A DNA stretch of 64,000 nt from Rhodococcus sp. 06-235-1A (GTDB taxonomy: Bacteria; Actinomycetota; Actinomycetes; Mycobacteriales; Mycobacteriaceae), in assembly GCF_002258785.1 (NCBI RefSeq), contig NZ_NOYI01000021.1, positions 496,001-560,000 on the forward strand, read 5' to 3'. This document shows positions 60,371 to 64,000 of the stretch, one piece after another. The number at the start of each line of letters is the position of its first letter. Position 1 is the first letter of the stretch. Both the position numbers and the translations under genes were made by a program. The notes below the pieces were generated by a model. It was not told the DNA's origin, ran no database searches, and worked only from the letters and a program-made list of their open reading frames with translations.

Positions 60371-61162
60371 ATGTCGACAATCGCGTACGTGATCGCAGGA
60401 TCGGAAGCCACCGGTGGAGCCGGTCTGCAGGCAGACCTCAAGACATTCGAGCGCTTGGGGGTCTACGGGGTCGGCACCATCACGTGCATCGTCTCGTTCG
60501 ATCCGAAGTCCGACTGGGGTCACCGTTTCGTTCCCGTCGACAGCTCGGTCATCGCCGATCAGATCGAAGTTGCCACTGCCGCACACGATCTCGATGTCGT
60601 CAAGATCGGTATGCTCGGCACACCCACCACCGTCGAAACGGTGGCGAATTCGCTCCGTCTGCAGCCGTGGCGGCATGTGGTGGTCGATCCGGTGTTGATC
60701 TGCAAAGGTCAGGAGCCGGGCTCGGCGCTCGACACCGACAATGCCCTTCGTCGCGAGATTCTGCCGTTGGCCACCGTACTGACCCCCAATCTGTTCGAGG
60801 CGCAGACGCTGTCCGGAATGGACGCCATCGACACTGTCGACGACCTCGGTGAGGCCGCGAAGAGAATTGCCGAACTCGGACCTCGCTTCGTCGTGGTCAA
60901 GGGTGGTGCCGGGTTGCCCGGCGACGACGCCGTCGACGTCGTCTACGACGGGTCCGAACTGACCGTGTTGCGCGCCCCCAAAATCGGCGACGAGCGGGTC
61001 TCGGGAGCGGGATGCGTCTTCGCGGCGGCCATCACCGCCGAGCTTGCCAAGGGTGCGGACGTGCTCGATGCGGTGGCAACCGCCAAGGACTTCGCGCACG
61101 CAGGCATTGTCGGCCGACTGACGAGCCACGCTCCGTTCGCTGCTGTGAGTTGGCACGACTGA
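60371..61162 (+). CDS. pdxK: Pyridoxine/pyridoxal kinase, ThiD-like
   Basis: This 263-residue ribokinase-fold enzyme follows the Firmicute PdxK pattern: YVIAGSEATGGAGLQADLKT at the start, IVSFDPKSDWGHRF, PVLICKGQEPG, TPNLFEAQTLSGMDAI, and the anion-hole GAGC motif in RVSGAGCVFAAAI. These markers fit a pyridoxine/pyridoxal kinase derived from ThiD better than thiamine HMP kinase, but the substrates of such enzymes overlap. It makes PLP or HMP-P for vitamin B6 or B1 supply. It stands alone on the plus strand. Confidence 0.82.
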   Translation: MSTIAYVIAGSEATGGAGLQADLKTFERLGVYGVGTITCIVSFDPKSDWGHRFVPVDSSVIADQIEVATAAHDLDVVKIGMLGTPTTVETVANSLRLQPWRHVVVDPVLICKGQEPGSALDTDNALRREILPLATVLTPNLFEAQTLSGMDAIDTVDDLGEAAKRIAELGPRFVVVKGGAGLPGDDAVDVVYDGSELTVLRAPKIGDERVSGAGCVFAAAITAELAKGADVLDAVATAKDFAHAGIVGRLTSHAPFAAVSWHD

Positions 61163-61280
61163 GCCGACGGCCGCATGTTTGTGGACGGCGGGTTCCGGGA
61201 AGTGCGAAGTGCAGGCGGCGAACGCTCCCCAGGACCGGCTTGCGGTCAGTGGCCGTCGCACATCACCTCGAGAGGTCTGC

Positions 61281-61586
61281 ATGGCGCACGAGAACACGAG
61301 CGATTCCGACGCCGGTGCACGTGACGACGATCGGACGACCCGCGGCCACGCGGGTGAAGCGATCGTCGACACGCGAAACTGGCCCGGATACATCTGCATC
61401 GGAGTGGCATTGGTGAGTCTCGGGCTCACCCTCACCGCGGCTGGCTATGGCTTCACCGGATGGGTGTGGATCGGGGCGATTGCCGCGCCGGTTCTTCTCG
61501 TGGCCGGAATTGCCCTTGTCCTACTGGAACGCAAACGCGTCAAGGCTCAGGAAGGTAAGTCGCTGACCGACCCGGCGGGGCATTGA
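61281..61586 (+). CDS. Small two-helix membrane protein
   Basis: This 101-residue protein has a charged N-terminus (Asp, Arg and His rich) and then two membrane helices, YICIGVALVSLGLTLTAA and WIGAIAAPVLLVAGIALVLL. A short basic tail follows. Small actinobacterial membrane proteins of this shape are common and uncharacterised. ATG at 61281 follows an AGAGG site. I do not recognise a family. Confidence 0.65.
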   Translation: MAHENTSDSDAGARDDDRTTRGHAGEAIVDTRNWPGYICIGVALVSLGLTLTAAGYGFTGWVWIGAIAAPVLLVAGIALVLLERKRVKAQEGKSLTDPAGH

Positions 61587-61610
61587 TGGCCGCCGGGTAG
61601 GCCGTTACCA

Positions 61611-61634
61611 CCGGTCGACGTACTCGTCGACCGG
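61611..61634. terminator. Bidirectional hairpin between convergent genes
   Basis: CCGGTCGACG and CGTCGACCGG form a perfect ten-pair stem around TACT, in the 49-base gap between the convergent membrane-protein genes. It is well placed to terminate both. Confidence 0.8.
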
Positions 61635-61635
61635 C

Positions 61636-61863
61636 CTAGCGGACTGCCTGCCGGGACCTGCGGTCCTTCTTGCCCTGGGACTTGTCGGCTCGCCGTTGCG
61701 CGAATCGGCCGGCCGACTTCAAGCCCTTCGACACGACATTGTCTTTCCCCGTTCGCTGTTCGAGGCTTTGACCGGCGAAGGCCAACAACCGCGCGAGGAC
61801 GGGAAGTCCGATCGCGACGATGAGGTAGCGGTACAGGTACTTGCGCGCGAGCAAGGGGATCAT
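61636..61863 (-). CDS. Small membrane protein with basic tail, 75 residues
   Basis: One hydrophobic helix (about residues 8-28, YLYRYLIVAIGLPVLARLLA) is followed by a basic C-terminus rich in Lys and Arg (KSQGKKDRRSRQ). ATG at 61863 overlaps the stop of the LapA-like gene by four bases, so the two are translationally coupled. I do not recognise the family; a role at the membrane with the LapA-like protein is a guess. Confidence 0.6.
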   Translation of the reverse strand: MIPLLARKYLYRYLIVAIGLPVLARLLAFAGQSLEQRTGKDNVVSKGLKSAGRFAQRRADKSQGKKDRRSRQAVR

Positions 61864-62120
61864 CGGACTGCGCGTCGAACCTTGAGCGCAGCGGTCGCGG
61901 TCAGCGTGATGACGGCTCCGACGACTGCTGCGCCGAGCAGGGAGACGCCCTGGCCGAGATCGAAGTTCCAGCCCAGGAAGTTGATGGTGGTGTGCACGGT
62001 GTTCTGCAGCACGAAGATCACCAGTGCTGCCACGAGGACCAGCGTGATGAGTAGGGCAAACTTCGAGGCGAATCCGCCGCGACGCTTGGTGGTCTTGGTC
62101 GTGTCGGTCGATGTGGTCAT
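61860..62120 (-). CDS. LapA/DUF1049-family membrane protein
   Basis: This 86-residue protein has a basic N-terminus (TKTTKRRGGFASK) and two membrane helices separated by a short loop, FALLITLVLVAALVIFVLQNT and GVSLLGAAVVGAVITLTA. The Asn in VLQNTVHTTINFLGW and the layout match LapA (DUF1049). In Gram-negatives LapA helps LPS assembly; in actinobacteria its role is unclear. It is coupled to the next gene by a four-base overlap. Confidence 0.78.
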   Translation of the reverse strand: MTTSTDTTKTTKRRGGFASKFALLITLVLVAALVIFVLQNTVHTTINFLGWNFDLGQGVSLLGAAVVGAVITLTATAALKVRRAVR

Positions 62121-62164
62121 GAGGGGAATCCGTTCTCCGAGTGTGAATTGGGTGGAGTGAAAGG

Positions 62165-62199
62165 CGAGTGCCGCCGATCATCGAGATCGGCGGCACTCG
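62165..62199 (-). terminator. Strong hairpin after the CsbD gene
   Basis: A perfect 15-pair stem (62165-62179 with 62185-62199) closes a five-base loop, 13 bases past the csbD stop. On the minus strand it is followed by CTTTC. It should terminate the csbD transcript before the LapA-like gene. Confidence 0.85.
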
Positions 62200-62212
62200 A
62201 TGAACTGGTGGG

Positions 62213-62383
62213 TTACTTGAAGGTGTCCTTGATGTTCTCGCCGACCTTCTTCACGCCTGCCGAACCCTGATCCTTCTTGCCTTCGGCCTCGAGGTCCTTG
62301 TTGTTCGTGGCGTCGCCGACAACTTCCTTCGCCTTGCCGATGGCGTCTTCTGCTGCGTTCTTGGCCTTGTCGATGAAGCTCAT
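62213..62383 (-). CDS. CsbD-family stress protein
   Basis: This 56-residue protein (starting MSFIDKAKNAAEDAIGKAKE, ending NIKDTFK) matches the CsbD family: short, strongly charged, with repeated Lys-Ala and Gly-Asp segments. CsbD proteins are general-stress products under sigma-B-type control in Bacillus and are often abundant in actinobacteria; the biochemical role is unknown. The ATG at 62383 has a GAAAGGGC site. A predicted CRP/GlxR site lies about 85 bases upstream. Confidence 0.85.
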   Translation of the reverse strand: MSFIDKAKNAAEDAIGKAKEVVGDATNNKDLEAEGKKDQGSAGVKKVGENIKDTFK

Positions 62384-62452
62384 GATGTTGCCCTTTCAGG
62401 TGGCTGTGATTGTTGGTAACGGATACTTAGTCGGTTTCCGCGACCGAAAACA

Positions 62453-62489
62453 AACGCCGCTGTGATGTAGATCACATGACCGCGGCGTT
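62453..62489. promoter_or_regulatory. CRP/GlxR site inside an inverted repeat
   Basis: TGTGATGTAGATCACA (62461-62476) fits the actinobacterial CRP/GlxR consensus TGTGA-n6-TCACA with both half-sites intact. It sits inside a larger dyad, AACGCCGC (62453-62460) and GCGGCGTT (62482-62489), in the gap between the transglutaminase stop and the csbD start. The outer dyad could terminate the transglutaminase gene while the inner site controls csbD. Confidence 0.75.
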
Positions 62490-62500
62490 CGGTCGGAGGA

Positions 62501-63307
62501 TCAGGTGAGGGAGACCAGCTCGGTGATGTCGTCATGGGGAAGCTCGCCGTCGACCACGGCTGTGACCACGGAACTGTTCAGTGTGATGGCACCCTTGTGG
62601 TTGTCCAGGAATGCGGTGTCGGCGGCGTCGCGGCCTACCGAGATCCGGACCAGCGTCGAGCGAGGTGCGAGGCACGTGGCATCGACGACGCGCCACTGAC
62701 CGCCCACGAATGCTTCGGCGACAGCGTGGAAGTCCATCGGATCGCAGCCGGGTGCGTAGACCGCGACGAGCCGGGCCGGAACGTTGACTGCGCGCAGCAT
62801 GGCGACAACCAAGTGCGAGTAGTCCCGGCAGACGCCCTGGCCGGCGAGCAGCGTGTCGACGGCTCCGTCGATCGGATCACTGCTTCCTGGAACGTAACTC
62901 AGGCGAGCACCGACCCACGCGGAAATCTTGGCCAGCAGTTCCTCGGAGTCTGCGTAGTCGCCGAATTCGGTTGCAGCGAAACCGTAGAACTTGTCGGCCT
63001 CGGCGTAGCGGCTCGGCCGAAGGTAGAGCGACATGTCGTAGTCGGTGACCGGTGCCGGGGTGGTGTTGCCGAGAATGGTGGCGTCGTACGAGACCTGCAG
63101 ATTGCCTACATCGGCGGGCATGACGTGAATGCGGTTGCCGTGCGGTCCGCTCACTTCCTTGGCCTCGATGGGGTTACCGTCGAGGACGAAGGACAGGGAC
63201 TCGGTGACGGTCGTGCCCGGGTGTGGCGCGATCGCGATCTGGAATTCGAGCGTGGTGGCGGCGGTGATGTCTACATCGAGGCGCGCGGATACGTCGCGTT
63301 TGAGCAC
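62501..63307 (-). CDS. Transglutaminase-like protein
   Basis: This 268-residue protein has the transglutaminase-like catalytic triad: Cys160 in LAGQGVCRDYSHLVV, His194 in DPMDFHAVAEAF, Asp209 in WRVVDATCLAP. The N-terminal half is a beta-sandwich typical of the two-domain family found across actinobacteria. Such enzymes act as proteases or amide transferases on unknown targets. GTG at 63307 follows AGGAG; the open frame upstream is not family-like. No signal peptide. Confidence 0.87.
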   Translation of the reverse strand: MLKRDVSARLDVDITAATTLEFQIAIAPHPGTTVTESLSFVLDGNPIEAKEVSGPHGNRIHVMPADVGNLQVSYDATILGNTTPAPVTDYDMSLYLRPSRYAEADKFYGFAATEFGDYADSEELLAKISAWVGARLSYVPGSSDPIDGAVDTLLAGQGVCRDYSHLVVAMLRAVNVPARLVAVYAPGCDPMDFHAVAEAFVGGQWRVVDATCLAPRSTLVRISVGRDAADTAFLDNHKGAITLNSSVVTAVVDGELPHDDITELVSLT

Positions 63308-63391
63308 GGAAACTCCTGGCAGGTGGTGGTGGGTGAACGTGCAGCCAGTACCCACGTTCACCGAACCCAAACGCCACCGCTCACCAGGTGA

Positions 63392-64000
63392 TCAACGCCA
63401 CCCCAGCGCGGGAGCGACGTCGCGCAACAGAGTCTCCAGTACGTGCGCGCAGTAGTCGACGCCCAGCTGATTGGGGACGGTGAGCAGCAGGGTGTCCGCT
63501 GCCGCAATAGCCTCGTCCGCAGCGAGTTCTTCGATCAGCCGATCGGGCTCACCCGCGTATGTCTTGCCGAATCGAGCTTTGCCGCCGTCGAGGTAGCCGA
63601 CTTGATCGTCGCCGGTGCCCTCCCGGCCGAAATAGGCACGATCGAGATCACTCACGATGGGAAAGATGCTGCGGCTCACCGACGTTCGCGGCGCAAAGTC
63701 GTGACCGGCATCGCTCCACGTCTTGTGGAACCGTTCGATCTGCTCGGCCTGCAACTGATGGAACGGCACTCCGGTGTCTTCGCTCAGCAGCGTCGAGCTC
63801 ATGAGGTTCATGCCCTGGCGCGCGGTCCACTCGGCGGTCTCGCGCGTGCCGGCACCCCACCAGATGCGCTGACGCAGACCGGCGGAGTGCGGTTCGAGGC
63901 GCAGCAAACCGGGTGGGTTGGGGAACATGGGCCTTGGATTCGGCTGTGCGAAGCCTTTGCCTTCGAGAAGGTCGAGGTAGATACGGGTGTGTTCACGGGC
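63392..64000 (-). CDS. LLM-class flavin-dependent oxidoreductase (5' end outside window)
   Basis: The frame enters from the right edge and ends at 63392, so 202 residues of the C-terminal part are seen. It reads as the TIM-barrel luciferase-like family: RIWWGAGTRETAEWTARQG is the FMN/phosphate-binding region, and the rest shows the family's C-terminal helices up to VAPALGWR. These enzymes use FMNH2 or F420. The substrate and the missing N-terminus are unknown; an internal ATG at 63928 is not the start because the reading frame continues before it. Confidence 0.85.
   Translation of the reverse strand, partial: AREHTRIYLDLLEGKGFAQPNPRPMFPNPPGLLRLEPHSAGLRQRIWWGAGTRETAEWTARQGMNLMSSTLLSEDTGVPFHQLQAEQIERFHKTWSDAGHDFAPRTSVSRSIFPIVSDLDRAYFGREGTGDDQVGYLDGGKARFGKTYAGEPDRLIEELAADEAIAAADTLLLTVPNQLGVDYCAHVLETLLRDVAPALGWR

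Noticed and set aside
59339-61435. A 698-codon open frame on the minus strand opposite the GAF-ANTAR and pyridoxine kinase genes
   Set aside because: It is antisense to two well-supported genes and its sequence is Arg/His/Ser-rich with no domain. Such frames arise from high GC content.
1-64000. CRISPR arrays, tRNA/rRNA genes, insertion sequences, prophage
   Set aside because: No regularly spaced repeats, transposase, integrase or phage structural genes, nor a credible tRNA fold in the gaps.

Overview
The window is high-GC DNA with dense gene packing, frequent GTG starts and many 1-4 base stop/start overlaps. Gene content points to a mycolic-acid actinobacterium, most likely Rhodococcus or a close relative: acyl-CoA dehydrogenase/ligase clusters, a CinA protein, a GAF-ANTAR regulator, a SpoIIE/RsbW/STAS switch, a GlxR-type CRP site, a CsbD protein and glutathione-independent formaldehyde dehydrogenase. 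This assignment rests on protein recognition only. I saw no rRNA, tRNA, CRISPR array, insertion sequence or prophage gene.

Layout. 1-3427: a NitT/TauT-type ABC importer (permease cut by the window edge, ATPase, lipoprotein receptor) with a second, divergently transcribed paralogous receptor. 3476-8711: a membrane-anchored esterase, an atypical SDR with its divergent TetR regulator and twin operators, a YedY/sulfite-oxidase-like molybdoenzyme with its flavin reductase partner, and two unknown proteins. 8889-12165: a tiny acidic protein, cinA, a DoxX-like protein, a secreted unknown and an unknown. 12475-16984: a four-gene run of response regulator, sensor kinase, MHS-family permease and Tat/lipoprotein TAXI receptor. 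17001-20869: araB-araD-araA for L-arabinose catabolism, preceded by a LacI-type operator. 21136-22652: fdhA with a very strong terminator, and a zinc-ribbon protein.

22662-32418 is the most interesting segment: five translationally coupled genes on the minus strand (DUF4132, MoxR-type AAA+ ATPase, DUF5682, VWA protein, SWIM zinc-finger protein). The same families occur, in what I recall as the same order, in the E. coli yehI/yehL/yehM/yehP/yehQ cluster, whose function is unknown. A lone ketoacyl synthase and a PAS-GGDEF protein follow upstream.

35603-47024: a GH43-like secreted glycosidase; a fatty/aromatic acid unit (phosphotransferase-like protein, acyl-CoA dehydrogenase, TetR regulator, acyl-CoA ligase, MHS permease); a MerR-VOC fusion followed by a decayed VOC gene; a secreted SGNH esterase; a DUF2834 protein; a dienelactone hydrolase; and a PucR regulator. 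47153-53256: a flavin dehydrogenase, a coupled pair of alpha/beta hydrolases (one secreted), a LuxR-type regulator and a tandem TetR fusion. 53276-60304: a partner-switching signalling block, a coupled SRPBCC/permease/flavin oxidoreductase operon and a GAF-ANTAR RNA-binding regulator. 60371-64000: a pyridoxine kinase, small membrane proteins, a CsbD protein under a predicted CRP/GlxR site, a transglutaminase and a partial luciferase-like oxidoreductase.

Start codons were chosen from ribosome-binding sites, family N-termini and overlap with neighbours. Where the choice is open the entry says so.
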